64,000 bases of DNA, from assembly GCF_017592475.1 (NCBI RefSeq), contig NZ_JAGFNP010000009.1, forward strand, positions 1 to 64,000. The letters are read 5' to 3'. Positions 43,546-52,329 of the stretch are shown one piece after another. Within the stretch, counting starts at the first letter, position 1; every line of letters starts with the position of its first letter. This DNA comes from Glycomyces niveus. GTDB taxonomy: Bacteria; Actinomycetota; Actinomycetes; Mycobacteriales; Micromonosporaceae. The notes under the pieces were generated by a model. The model was not told where the DNA came from, ran no database searches, and was given only the letters and a program-made list of their open reading frames with translations. The translations under genes and the position numbers were made by a program.

Positions 43546-44523
43546 GGCCGCAACGCAGCTCACGCCCGGCACGGTCCACTCGGCGACCGGCGGACGCCTG
43601 CCCGAGGGGTCCACGCGCATGACCTCGCCGCCGTGCTGGCAGGCGACCAGGACGGACCCGTCCTCGGCGAGCACCGCATCCCGCGGCCATGCCGCACCGA
43701 CCGGGACCGACCGCAGCAGCGCGCCCGCGGCAGGGTCGACCACCGCGAGCACATCAGGGCCGCGGACCGTGAGGTACACGAGACCGCGCGCCGGATCCGG
43801 TACGACCGCCGCCGGCAGCGACGCCGTCCCATTGCGGGGCAACGGCACCGGCGACCCGAACGCGAACCTCCCCGACCGCTCGTCGTACGCGCCGACCGCG
43901 AACGCGCCGGCGAGTTCCCCCGCGATCACCACCCGATCGCCCAGGAACGCCAGGTGCCGAGGACCGAACCTCGGCTCGAGCGGCGTCACCGCGACCGGGA
44001 CGAGCTTCCCGTCCTCGCCGAGGTCGAACGCATGGACGCGGTCCGAACCCAAGTCGACCGCGAACACACGCTCTCCGCGACAGACCACTTGGTGCGCGTG
44101 CGGACCCGCCTGACGATCCGCATGCGGACCGGAACCCTCCAGCTCGACCACGTCTGCAAGCTCGCCGAGCACGCCGCCCTCGCCGACCGGCAGCACCGCG
44201 ACCGTCGCGCCGCTACCGTCCGCCTTGCCGTAGTTGGCGACCAGCAGCCACCGCCCGCTCACATCGACCGCGCCGTGGCACGGGCTGCAACCGCCCGTGG
44301 ACCGGTCCCGCCCGACATGTTCGAGCGCGCCGTCCTCGCCCAGGTGCCAGGCCGACGCCGAACCGGGCTCGGTCGAGGAACGGCTGAGCGCGTACACCGC
44401 TGCAGGTCCGACGACGACCCACGAGGGATCGGCCACCGCCGCCGCCGCACCGAGCCCGCCGGGCCCGGCCGTGACCAGGCCCGGTCCGCCCGCAGAAGTG
44501 AAGTCGCCGAGGAGATACCGCAT
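43534..44523 (-). CDS. Lactonase-fold beta-propeller protein
   Basis: 329 residues of seven-bladed propeller repeats, resembling the 6-phosphogluconolactonase (YbhE/Pgl) family: DVSGRWLLVANYGKADGSGA, SGPHADRQAGPHAHQVVC, RFGPRHLAFLGDRVVIAGEL, and SVLVACQHGGEVMRVDP. The conserved P-H-x-H-x pattern is present. It may act on sugar lactones, though many members are uncharacterised. No signal peptide. Its 3' end overlaps the response regulator convergently. Confidence 0.8.
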   Translation of the reverse strand: MRYLLGDFTSAGGPGLVTAGPGGLGAAAAVADPSWVVVGPAAVYALSRSSTEPGSASAWHLGEDGALEHVGRDRSTGGCSPCHGAVDVSGRWLLVANYGKADGSGATVAVLPVGEGGVLGELADVVELEGSGPHADRQAGPHAHQVVCRGERVFAVDLGSDRVHAFDLGEDGKLVPVAVTPLEPRFGPRHLAFLGDRVVIAGELAGAFAVGAYDERSGRFAFGSPVPLPRNGTASLPAAVVPDPARGLVYLTVRGPDVLAVVDPAAGALLRSVPVGAAWPRDAVLAEDGSVLVACQHGGEVMRVDPSGRRPPVAEWTVPGVSCVAALES

Positions 44524-44584
44524 GGCCGCGATCCTAACCGCCGCTGCGGACCTCGAGGCGACCGTCGAGCAGGGCCAGCTTGTC

Positions 44585-45520
44585 TCAGGTCAGGGCTTCG
44601 CGCAGGAACTCCCGGTAGACGGCGGCCGAGGCGCGCAGGGCGACGGTCGCGTTCGCGGGCTCGGGGCGCCACGGACGGGTGTCGACCAGGAGTTCGCCGA
44701 GGGTCCGGGCGCCGGAGGTCTCCACGCTCACATGGGCTTCGACCGCTTCGGTGAACAGGTCCGGGTGCGCCAGGTACGCGAGGCACATCGGGTCGTGGAC
44801 GGGCGCCGCCGCGGTCGCTTGCGCTGAGCGGTCGGTCTCGAGGCGGTGCCGGACCAGGTCGGCCGCGGCCGCGCCGACCGTGGTCGACTCGAAGGCCGCG
44901 CAGTCGGCGGCGGTGAGCGGGGCGGAGTGCGTGGCGTCGAGCGGCACGATCACCACGTCACGGATACCGGCGCTCAGGACCGCTTCGGCCGCTTCGGGAT
45001 CGGCCCAGAAGTTGAACTCGGCCGCGGCGGTGACATTGCCGTTCCCGTGTGCACCGCCCATGAGGACCAGCCGCGGGATGCGCGAGGCCAGCCGTGGTTC
45101 GAGCGCGAGCGCCAGCGCGACGTTGGTGAGCGGGCCGGTCGCCACGAGCGTCAGGTCGGCGTTCGCCTCGTCCATGAAGCAGTCGCGCAGGAACTCGACC
45201 GCGTGCCCCTCGCGCTTGGCCGAGACCGCCTCGGGCAGGCCCAGGCCGTGCTTCTGGAAGTCGCTGTCCTTGTTGAGGACGCGCCGCGGCACGGGCAGGT
45301 CCGACCTGACGAGCGGCCGGGCCGCGCCCTCGTAGACCGGGACGTCCGCGCCCGCGAGGTCGAGCGCGCGGAGGGTGTTGTCGGTGATGTGCTCGATCGC
45401 GACGTTTCCGCTCACGGTGGTGACCGCGACGAGTTCGAGCCCCGGATGCCGCACGCCCGCGAAGATCGCGACCGCATCGTCCGAGCCGGTGTCGCAGTCG
45501 AGGACGAACCTGACGGTCAT
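44585..45520 (-). CDS. Nucleoside hydrolase (IunH/RihA-like)
   Basis: 311 residues. The calcium-binding N-terminal motif DCDTGSDDA (8-16) defines the inosine-uridine nucleoside hydrolase family. Other landmarks are VATGPLTNVALAL, LVLMGGAHGNGNVTAAAEFNF, and the C-terminal HDPMCLAYL. It splits ribonucleosides to base and ribose in the cytoplasm. Base preference cannot be read. Followed by the lactonase gene 61 bases on. Confidence 0.93.
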   Translation of the reverse strand: MTVRFVLDCDTGSDDAVAIFAGVRHPGLELVAVTTVSGNVAIEHITDNTLRALDLAGADVPVYEGAARPLVRSDLPVPRRVLNKDSDFQKHGLGLPEAVSAKREGHAVEFLRDCFMDEANADLTLVATGPLTNVALALALEPRLASRIPRLVLMGGAHGNGNVTAAAEFNFWADPEAAEAVLSAGIRDVVIVPLDATHSAPLTAADCAAFESTTVGAAAADLVRHRLETDRSAQATAAAPVHDPMCLAYLAHPDLFTEAVEAHVSVETSGARTLGELLVDTRPWRPEPANATVALRASAAVYREFLREALT

Positions 45521-45558
45521 GCTTCACTCCTTCCATTGCGGCGCATCGAATCCGAAGG

Positions 45559-46644
45559 CTAACGCAGGACCGCGCCCAGCAGGTCCGAACCCAGCGCCGT
45601 CAGGTCGGTGAGGTTGAGGCTGTAGCGGACATAGCGGCCGTGCCGCTGGAAGGTGAGCAGGCCCGCCCGGCGCAGGACGGCGAGGTGGCGGGAGACCTCG
45701 GGCGGCGAGAGCTCCCAGGCGTGGGCGAGTTCGCCGGTGGTGTGCGCGCCGCGGGCCAGGGTGCGCAGCAGCCGCAGCCGCACCGGGTGCGACAGCGCCT
45801 CCAGGCGCAGGGTGACCGTCTCGAGCGAGACCGACTCCGGCGCGTTCGGCTCGGCGACCGGGTACTGCACCACCGGCTGCCATCCCTTGGCGTAGACCGC
45901 CACCAGGTGCGGGCGGCCGAAGACGCTGGGGAGGAAGGTGATCCCGGCGTCGTCGGCGGCGGTCGCGGAGTCCTGCAGCTTGTCCACGACGATGGCACCG
46001 CCGTCGGGCGCCAGGGCGACCGCGCTGGAGACTGCTGCCAGCGCCGGCCCGATGCCCTTGCGCTGCAGCAGGTCGTGCTTCAGGCGCCGGTCGTCGGCGA
46101 GCCGCACGGCGACGCCCGACCAGGCGGCGTCGAAGAACGCCTCGGCGCACGCTTCGAGGGTCTCGCGCACCCGCGCCCGCACCGCCGCGGGGTCGGCCAG
46201 GAGCCGTTCCGCGAAGGCCTCCTGGACTGCGCCGCGGGCTTGCGCGAGGGCGAGCGCCCGGTCGCGGGCCGTCGCGTCGGCGAGCGGCGACGGGGCGTTG
46301 AAGCGGACCCGGTTGCTGCCGCAGGTGGTGACGAGCGCGGCGGTCGCGTAGGCCTCGTCGTCGATCCGGTCCACGTCGTCGAGCTCCTCGGCCAGCGTCG
46401 GCCGGGGGCGGGCGGGCACCAGGAAGTCCGCCCGTGAAGAGCGCCAGAGGAACTCCGCCTCCTTGAGCCGCTCGGCGAGCTCCGGCGGCAGGGTCGCCCA
46501 GACGCTCCCGGCCCAGCCGACGTGCCGCGGGTGGTGCGAGGGTTCGGCCAGCACATGGAGCATCGCGGTCAGCTCGGCCAGCGGGGAGACGGAGAACCGC
46601 AGCCGCCCGGGCGGCAGCCCGCCGATGTCGATCCTCAACGCCAT
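45559..46644 (-). CDS. ArsR-type regulator with N-terminal DUF5937
   Basis: 361 residues. A large N-terminal part (about 1-265: LRFSVSPLAELTAMLHVLAE, RADFLVPARPRPTLAEELDD) of the DUF5937 kind is followed by a winged helix at about 275-355 (RLEALSHPVRLRLLRTLARG, WELSPPEVSRHLAVLRRAGL, FQRHGRYVRYSLNL). The ArsR-like domain lacks the metal-binding cysteines. It is divergent from the MFS gene with the repeat TTGACG-N5-CGTCAA between them, so it most likely represses that exporter. Confidence 0.85.
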   Translation of the reverse strand: MALRIDIGGLPPGRLRFSVSPLAELTAMLHVLAEPSHHPRHVGWAGSVWATLPPELAERLKEAEFLWRSSRADFLVPARPRPTLAEELDDVDRIDDEAYATAALVTTCGSNRVRFNAPSPLADATARDRALALAQARGAVQEAFAERLLADPAAVRARVRETLEACAEAFFDAAWSGVAVRLADDRRLKHDLLQRKGIGPALAAVSSAVALAPDGGAIVVDKLQDSATAADDAGITFLPSVFGRPHLVAVYAKGWQPVVQYPVAEPNAPESVSLETVTLRLEALSHPVRLRLLRTLARGAHTTGELAHAWELSPPEVSRHLAVLRRAGLLTFQRHGRYVRYSLNLTDLTALGSDLLGAVLR

Positions 46645-46685
46645 GCGCTCATTCTCGCCGGTCGCAGGGCCGGGGACCGCATCGG

Positions 46686-46702
46686 TTGACGAACTCCGTC
46701 AA
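46686..46702. promoter_or_regulatory. Operator between ArsR-type regulator and MFS gene
   Basis: TTGACG-AACTC-CGTCAA, a perfect 6-5-6 inverted repeat, 42 bases from either start codon. Confidence 0.65.
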
Positions 46703-46743
46703 TCGACGCGGGCGAGCCGGGGGCCGGACGCAACGTTGGGGCC

Positions 46744-48003
46744 ATGCCAACCGCCATCGAGTCCCGGCCCCGCGCCCTCGTCCGCGCCTCCGGAGGACCC
46801 CGTTACGCCGTTGCCCTCGCCGTGGACGCCCTCGGCACCGGACTGCTGCGACCCTTCCTGCTCCTCTATGGAGTGACCGTGCTCGGCCTGTCCGCGCCCG
46901 TCACCGGCATCGCCATGACCGCCGGGATCGTCGTGGCCCTCGCGTGCACGCCCTTCGTGGGCCGCTGGCTCGACCGCGGCGCCCGCAGCACCGTCGTGGC
47001 GGCCTCGATGCTGGTCCGGGTGGCCGGCGTGGCGCTGCTGCTCGCCGCCCCCGCCGGGAACGTCGCGATGTTCACGGCGGCGGCGCTCTTCCTCGGCGTC
47101 GGCAACCAGGCGTGGCCCGCCGCCCACGCGGCCCTGGTCGCCACCGTCGCGCACGGCCGCGAACGCGACGCCGCCCTCGCCGCCGGGCGCGCGCTCCGCA
47201 ACGGCGGCATGGGCGTCGGCGCGCTCCTCGCGATCGCCTTCCTGACCGGCGGCGCCACCGCCCTGCAGGCGCTGGCGGCCGTCACCGGCGTGGCCTACCT
47301 CGCGGCGGCCGCCCTGACCTGGTCGGTCCGCTCGCGCGCCGACACGGCCGAGGCCGAAGCAGGGGAGCAGGTCCAGGGGCCGCCGCCCAAGATGCGCACG
47401 CTCCTGACCGCCAACGTCGTCTACACCTTCTGCCTCAACGTCCCCGAAATCGCCCTCCCCCTGGTCCTGGTGACCCAGCTGGACGCCTCCCCGGCGTGGT
47501 CGGCGGTCGTCTTCATCGCGAACACGGTCATGGTGGTCGCCCTGCAGGTGCCGGTCACCGTCCTGATGTCCCGCTACCCCCGCCGGTCCGTGCTGGCCCT
47601 CAGCGGTGCGGTCCTCGCCGCCTCCTACCTCGGCTTCCTCGCGGCGAGCCTCCTCGGGCACGGCTGGGCCGCCCCGGCCATCGTGGCCGTGTCCCTGATC
47701 TGCAACCTCGGCGAGATCCTGTACGCGGGCAGCGCCACCGCGCTCGTCACCGCCCTCGCCCCGTCGCACGCGATGGGCCGCGCCCTCGCCCGCTTCCAGT
47801 TCTCCACCGGCCTCGGCCTCGCCGTCTCCCCGGCCGCCATCACCGCCCTCGCGGCGATCGGCCCGGCCGCCCTCTGGGGCGGCCTCGCCGCCGCGACCCT
47901 CGCGGCCGCCGGCGCCGTCGCCACCGAACGGGAAGCGCGATCGGCGGGTCCGATGAGGATCAGCCGGCGTCGCGTTCAGGTCCCCGCCGGACGCTCCCGG
48001 TAA
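46744..48003 (+). CDS. MFS transporter
   Basis: 419 residues, 12 membrane helices, DHA-type: YAVALAVDALGTGLLRPFLL at the start, PFVGRWLDRGARSTVVAASM as the loop 2-3 motif, NVPEIALPLVLVTQLDASPA after the central loop. A probable exporter of unknown substrate; the divergent ArsR-type regulator and operator suggest substrate-inducible expression. Its 3' end overlaps the AraC regulator by 28 bases on opposite strands. Confidence 0.85.
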   Translation: MPTAIESRPRALVRASGGPRYAVALAVDALGTGLLRPFLLLYGVTVLGLSAPVTGIAMTAGIVVALACTPFVGRWLDRGARSTVVAASMLVRVAGVALLLAAPAGNVAMFTAAALFLGVGNQAWPAAHAALVATVAHGRERDAALAAGRALRNGGMGVGALLAIAFLTGGATALQALAAVTGVAYLAAAALTWSVRSRADTAEAEAGEQVQGPPPKMRTLLTANVVYTFCLNVPEIALPLVLVTQLDASPAWSAVVFIANTVMVVALQVPVTVLMSRYPRRSVLALSGAVLAASYLGFLAASLLGHGWAAPAIVAVSLICNLGEILYAGSATALVTALAPSHAMGRALARFQFSTGLGLAVSPAAITALAAIGPAALWGGLAAATLAAAGAVATEREARSAGPMRISRRRVQVPAGRSR

Positions 48004-48878
48004 GCCGTCGGGGTCATGCCGTGCGTGCGGGAGAACTGGCGGGAGAAGTACATCGGGTCGTCGTAGCCGACTTCGCGGGCGACCGAGGCGATCGGGAGGT
48101 CGGTGCCGTCGAGGAGTTCGCGGGCGCGGGCCATGCGGAGCTGGACCTGGAACTGCAGCGGCGAGACGCCCAAGTGCTCGCGGAAGAGGGAGCTGAGCTG
48201 CGAGGCGCTGAGCCCCACCATCGAAGCCAGGGCGGTCACCGACGTGCGGCGCGGCGCGGTGGCGCGCAAGTGGTCGACGGCCCGTTCGAGCGGGTTGAGG
48301 GCCGGGCCGGGGTTCCGGCGGCCGGTCGCGATCACGTGCGCGAGCGCGTGCCAGGCCGCGCCCGACGCCCGGATGAGCGCCGACAGGGTCGGGCCCGAGT
48401 CGAGGGCGTCGATCACTTGCGAGAGCAGGCTCGCCACCGGCGCCGGATCGCGCAGATGGGTCACGCGCCCGCCCGCCGCCGCCTGCGCGGTCCGGACCAG
48501 GTCCGCGGCGTCGGCACCGGTGAAATGGCACCACCAGAGGGTCCAGGGATCCTCGTCGGAGGCGCCGTACGCGTGCGGGCGCTCGGCGGGCAGGAGGACC
48601 ACGCCGCCGCGCGAGACGGTGAAATCGGCGCCCTCCGACCGGCACCAGCCCTCGCCGTCGGTGCAGACCAGCAGCAGGTGCTGGCCCGCGCCGCGCGGCC
48701 GCGAGCGGCCGTGCCGGGCGGCGTGTGGAAAGTATCCGGCGTCCGTCACCAGGAGCTTCCCCGCCACCGGATGCCGCAGCGCCTGGTCGACGGCCGCGCG
48801 GGGCACGACCAGCATGCGCTGGCCCGCGAACCCCTCCCTGACGCCGTCGGCATCGGTAACGATCATCGGTTCGTCCAT
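47976..48878 (-). CDS. AraC-family transcription regulator
   Basis: 300 residues. The N-terminal cupin (LLVTDAGYFPHAARHGRSRP, VVLLPAERPHAYGA) would bind a sugar. The C-terminal double HTH is TSVTALASMVGLSASQLSSL then FREHLGVSPLQFQ, and IASVAREVGYDDPMYFSRQF. It is divergent from the DUF5107-GH35 operon with 55 bases between starts and is most likely its activator. ATG 48878 is favoured; in-frame ATGs at 48899 and 48935 would overlap the facing gene's promoter. Confidence 0.9.
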   Translation of the reverse strand: MDEPMIVTDADGVREGFAGQRMLVVPRAAVDQALRHPVAGKLLVTDAGYFPHAARHGRSRPRGAGQHLLLVCTDGEGWCRSEGADFTVSRGGVVLLPAERPHAYGASDEDPWTLWWCHFTGADAADLVRTAQAAAGGRVTHLRDPAPVASLLSQVIDALDSGPTLSALIRASGAAWHALAHVIATGRRNPGPALNPLERAVDHLRATAPRRTSVTALASMVGLSASQLSSLFREHLGVSPLQFQVQLRMARARELLDGTDLPIASVAREVGYDDPMYFSRQFSRTHGMTPTAYRERPAGT

Positions 48879-48933
48879 ATCCGCTAGTGAAATGACCATC
48901 GACAGGCATGTCAAGTCTTCATAGGCTCGGAAC

Positions 48934-51900
48934 ATGCCAACCGAAGAGTCGAGGATCGTCCTGCCTGACGCCCCCGCGGAGCTCACCGACCGGCCCGTGC
49001 GCGCCTGGCGCCGTCCGGTCGCGATCGACGCCTACGCGCCCGCCGCGCCCGACCGCTACCCGGCCTACCTGGACCAGCGCGTCTACCAGGGCTCCTCGGG
49101 GGCGGTCTATCCGCTGCCGTTCATCGACGCGGTCTCGCGCGAGAAGGCCCCGCGCGACTGGGACGCGATCCACCTCGAGAACGAGTACGTGCGGCTGATG
49201 ATCCTCCCGGAACTCGGCGGACGAATCCACATCGGACTCGACAAGACCCGCGGGTACGACTTCTTCTACCGCAACGACGTCATCAAGCCCGCCCTCGTCG
49301 GCCTCGCCGGGCCCTGGATCTCCGGCGGCGTGGAGTTCAACTGGCCCCAGCACCACCGCCCCGCCACGCACCTGCCCGTCGAGGCGCTGATTGAGCACGA
49401 AACCGATGGGGCCGTGACGGTCTGGTGCTCCGACCACGACCCGTTCGCGCGCATGCAGGGCATGCACGGCATCCGGCTGCGGCCGGACAGCGCCGTGATC
49501 GAGCTGCGCGGCCACCTGGTCAACCGCACCGATGAGGTGCAGACGTTCCTGTGGTGGGCCAACGTCGCCGCCGAAGTCCATGACGACTACCAGTCGTTCT
49601 TCCCCACGGACGTGCGCGTGGTCGCCGACCACGCCAAGCGCGCCACCACGACTTTCCCTGCGGCCCAAGGCCGCTACTACGGCGTCGACTACCCCGCGCA
49701 GCGGACGGAGGATCGCCCTGACGGCGACCGGCTCGACTGGTACCGCAACATCCCGGTACCGACCTCGTACATGTGCATCGTGACCGAGGACGACTTCTTC
49801 GGCGGGTACGACCACGCTGCTCGCGCCGGGTTCGTGCACTGGGCCGACCACCGGATCGCGCCCGGCAAGAAGCAGTGGACCTGGGGCAACGCGCCTTTCG
49901 GGTGGGCCTGGGACGCGCACCTGACCGACACCAACGGCCCGTACGTGGAGCTCATGGCCGGAGTCTTCACCGACAACCAGCCCGACTTCGCGTTCCTCAA
50001 GCCCGGCGAGACGAAGACCTTCTCGCAGTACTGGTACCCGATCCAGGACACCGGTCCCGTCCACCAGGCCACTTTGGACGCCGCGGTCAGGCTCGACGTC
50101 GACGGTCGCCGAGTGCGGATCGCGGCGGCGGCGACCTCGCCCCGCCCCGGTGCGCGCCTCCTGCTGCGAGCCGACGGCCGCGTCATCCGCGAGATCGTCG
50201 CGGACCTCGCCCCGGGTGCCCCCCTGATCGAGGAGTTCGACCTCGACACCGGAGGCGAGCAGGAAGGCGCGGCTCCCGGAACCGACCTGGAACTCGCCGT
50301 CGAGCACGGCGGCGAAACGCTCGTGTCCTGGCGGCCCCGGCCCGGGCACACCGCACCGGCCACTGCCGATTCCGCCACCGAACCGCTTGCGCCCGAAGCG
50401 ATCCCATCGGTCGACGAGCTCTACCAGACCGGCCTCCACCTTGACCAGTACCGGCACGCCACCCGCTCGCCCGAACCGTACTGGGCCGAGGCACTGCGCC
50501 GCGACCCCGGCGACGCCCGCACCAACACCGCGCTCGCGACCCGCCGCCTCAAAGCCGGCCTGCTCGACGAGGCCGAAGCCCTGCTGCGCACCGCGGTCGA
50601 GCGCCTGACCCGCCGCAATCCGAACCCGCGCGACGGCGAGGCCCACTACAAGCTCGGCCTCGTGCTCACCCGCCAAGGCCGCGCCACCGAAGCCCGCGAA
50701 GCCTTCGGAAAGGCCCTGTGGGACCAGGCCTGGGGCGACGCCGCCGCCGTCGCCACCGCCCGACTCGACCTCGCCGAAGGCCGCGACGCCACGGCAGGAC
50801 TCGCCGCCGTGATCGAACGCAGCCCCCGCCACGTCCAGGCCCGCAACCTCGCCGCCGTCGCCGCACTGCGAACCGGCGACATCGCCGCGGCCGGCGACCT
50901 CGTGCGCGGCACCCTCCGCGACGACCCGCTCGACGCCTGGGCCCGCGACCTCGCCGTGCGACTCGACTTCGAAGCGGAGCCGACCACCGACCCGACCATC
51001 GCCTTGGACGTCGCCCTCGAATACCGATCCATCCGTGAGGACGAGGCCGCGATCGACCTCCTCACGACCGCTGCGACGCTGGACCCGGCCCACGGCCAGG
51101 TCAACGTCGCGCCGATCGCCTGGCTCCACCGCGCCGACCTCGAGTTCGAACGCGACGACACCGAATCGGCCGATGCCGCGCTGCAACACGTCCACGGCCT
51201 CGACCGCACCTGGTGCTTCCCCTCGCACACCGAAGACGACGCCCTCGCGCGCCTCCGCGGGCACCGCCCGGACGACCCGGTCCTCGCCGCGCTCGCCGGA
51301 CACCGCCGCTACGCCGCAGGCCGCCGCGAGGAGGCCATCGCCGCCTGGGAGACCGCTGCCGACCACGGCGACCCGGTGGTGCTGCGCAACCTCGGGGTCG
51401 CCGCCCACAACGTCCAGGGCGACCCCGAACGCGCCGCGCACTGGTACGCGCTGGCCCGCGCCGCCGCGCCCGATGACGCCCGCCTGCTCTTCGAGGCCGA
51501 CCAGCTCGACGGCCGACGAGGTCTCGATCCCGCCGAACGCGTTGCCGCCCTTGAGAGCCGGCGAGACCTCGTGGGCGCGCGCGACGACCTGTCCGTCCAG
51601 TTCGCCGAGCTGCTGACCGCCGTCGGCCGTCCGGAAGAGGCTGTCGGCGTGCTCTCCGGCCGGGCGTTCCAGCCCTGGGAAGGCGGCGAGGGCCGGGTGC
51701 TCGCCGCGTGGGAAGTCGCGCATCTCCTCCTCGCCCGCAATGCGATCGGAAGCGACCCGCAGCGCGCGGTCGTCCATGCCGGGGCCGCTCTGGAGCCGCC
51801 GCGCAGCCTCGGCGAGGCCCGCCATCCCCTCGCCAACACCGCCGACCCGCAACTCGTCCTCGGTGACGCCCTCTCAGCGGCAGGGGAGGCGCTCGCCGCG

Positions 51901-52329
51901 CGCGCCGCCTGGGAGCAGGCCGCCGCGCAAGAGGGCGACTTCCAAGGGATGCGGGTACAGGCCTACTCCGAGCACACCGCCGCTGCGGTCACCGCGCTGC
52001 GCCGCCTCGGCAAGCGCGGCGCCGCGACCGCCTTGCGCGACGACCTCGAGCGGTACATCGCCGAGCAGGCCCAGGCGGTGGCGGCGGTCGACTACTTCGC
52101 GACATCCCTGCCGACCATGCTGCTGTTCGCCGTGGACACTCAGGCCATCCATGAGACGCGTGTGCTCGTCCTCCGCGCCCAGCTCGCGCTCCTGGACGGC
52201 GACACGGAAGGGGCCGCGGACCTCGCGCGCCGCGTCCTCGCCCGCGACCCCCTCAACCCCTACGCGCGCACCGCAGCCTCACCGAAGACGCCGACACCCA
52301 CCCCGAGCCTGCTCAAAGGAGCGACATGA
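48934..52329 (+). CDS. DUF5107 and TPR-repeat protein
   Basis: 1131 residues, no signal peptide. Residues about 30-370 are DUF5107, with ILPELGGRIHIGLDKTRGYD, WISGGVEFNWPQHHRP and TFLWWANVAAEVHDDYQSFF, which read like an aldose-epimerase or glycosidase-type beta-sandwich. Residues about 430-1100 hold TPR-like helical repeats (DEAEALLRTAVERL, YKLGLVLTRQGRATEAREAF, AAHWYALARAAAPDDARLLF). DUF5107-TPR proteins are repeatedly found beside glycosidases, but I know of no settled activity. It is coupled to the GH35 gene by a 4-base overlap and probably acts on the same cytoplasmic oligosaccharides. Confidence 0.85.
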   Translation: MPTEESRIVLPDAPAELTDRPVRAWRRPVAIDAYAPAAPDRYPAYLDQRVYQGSSGAVYPLPFIDAVSREKAPRDWDAIHLENEYVRLMILPELGGRIHIGLDKTRGYDFFYRNDVIKPALVGLAGPWISGGVEFNWPQHHRPATHLPVEALIEHETDGAVTVWCSDHDPFARMQGMHGIRLRPDSAVIELRGHLVNRTDEVQTFLWWANVAAEVHDDYQSFFPTDVRVVADHAKRATTTFPAAQGRYYGVDYPAQRTEDRPDGDRLDWYRNIPVPTSYMCIVTEDDFFGGYDHAARAGFVHWADHRIAPGKKQWTWGNAPFGWAWDAHLTDTNGPYVELMAGVFTDNQPDFAFLKPGETKTFSQYWYPIQDTGPVHQATLDAAVRLDVDGRRVRIAAAATSPRPGARLLLRADGRVIREIVADLAPGAPLIEEFDLDTGGEQEGAAPGTDLELAVEHGGETLVSWRPRPGHTAPATADSATEPLAPEAIPSVDELYQTGLHLDQYRHATRSPEPYWAEALRRDPGDARTNTALATRRLKAGLLDEAEALLRTAVERLTRRNPNPRDGEAHYKLGLVLTRQGRATEAREAFGKALWDQAWGDAAAVATARLDLAEGRDATAGLAAVIERSPRHVQARNLAAVAALRTGDIAAAGDLVRGTLRDDPLDAWARDLAVRLDFEAEPTTDPTIALDVALEYRSIREDEAAIDLLTTAATLDPAHGQVNVAPIAWLHRADLEFERDDTESADAALQHVHGLDRTWCFPSHTEDDALARLRGHRPDDPVLAALAGHRRYAAGRREEAIAAWETAADHGDPVVLRNLGVAAHNVQGDPERAAHWYALARAAAPDDARLLFEADQLDGRRGLDPAERVAALESRRDLVGARDDLSVQFAELLTAVGRPEEAVGVLSGRAFQPWEGGEGRVLAAWEVAHLLLARNAIGSDPQRAVVHAGAALEPPRSLGEARHPLANTADPQLVLGDALSAAGEALAARAAWEQAAAQEGDFQGMRVQAYSEHTAAAVTALRRLGKRGAATALRDDLERYIAEQAQAVAAVDYFATSLPTMLLFAVDTQAIHETRVLVLRAQLALLDGDTEGAADLARRVLARDPLNPYARTAASPKTPTPTPSLLKGAT

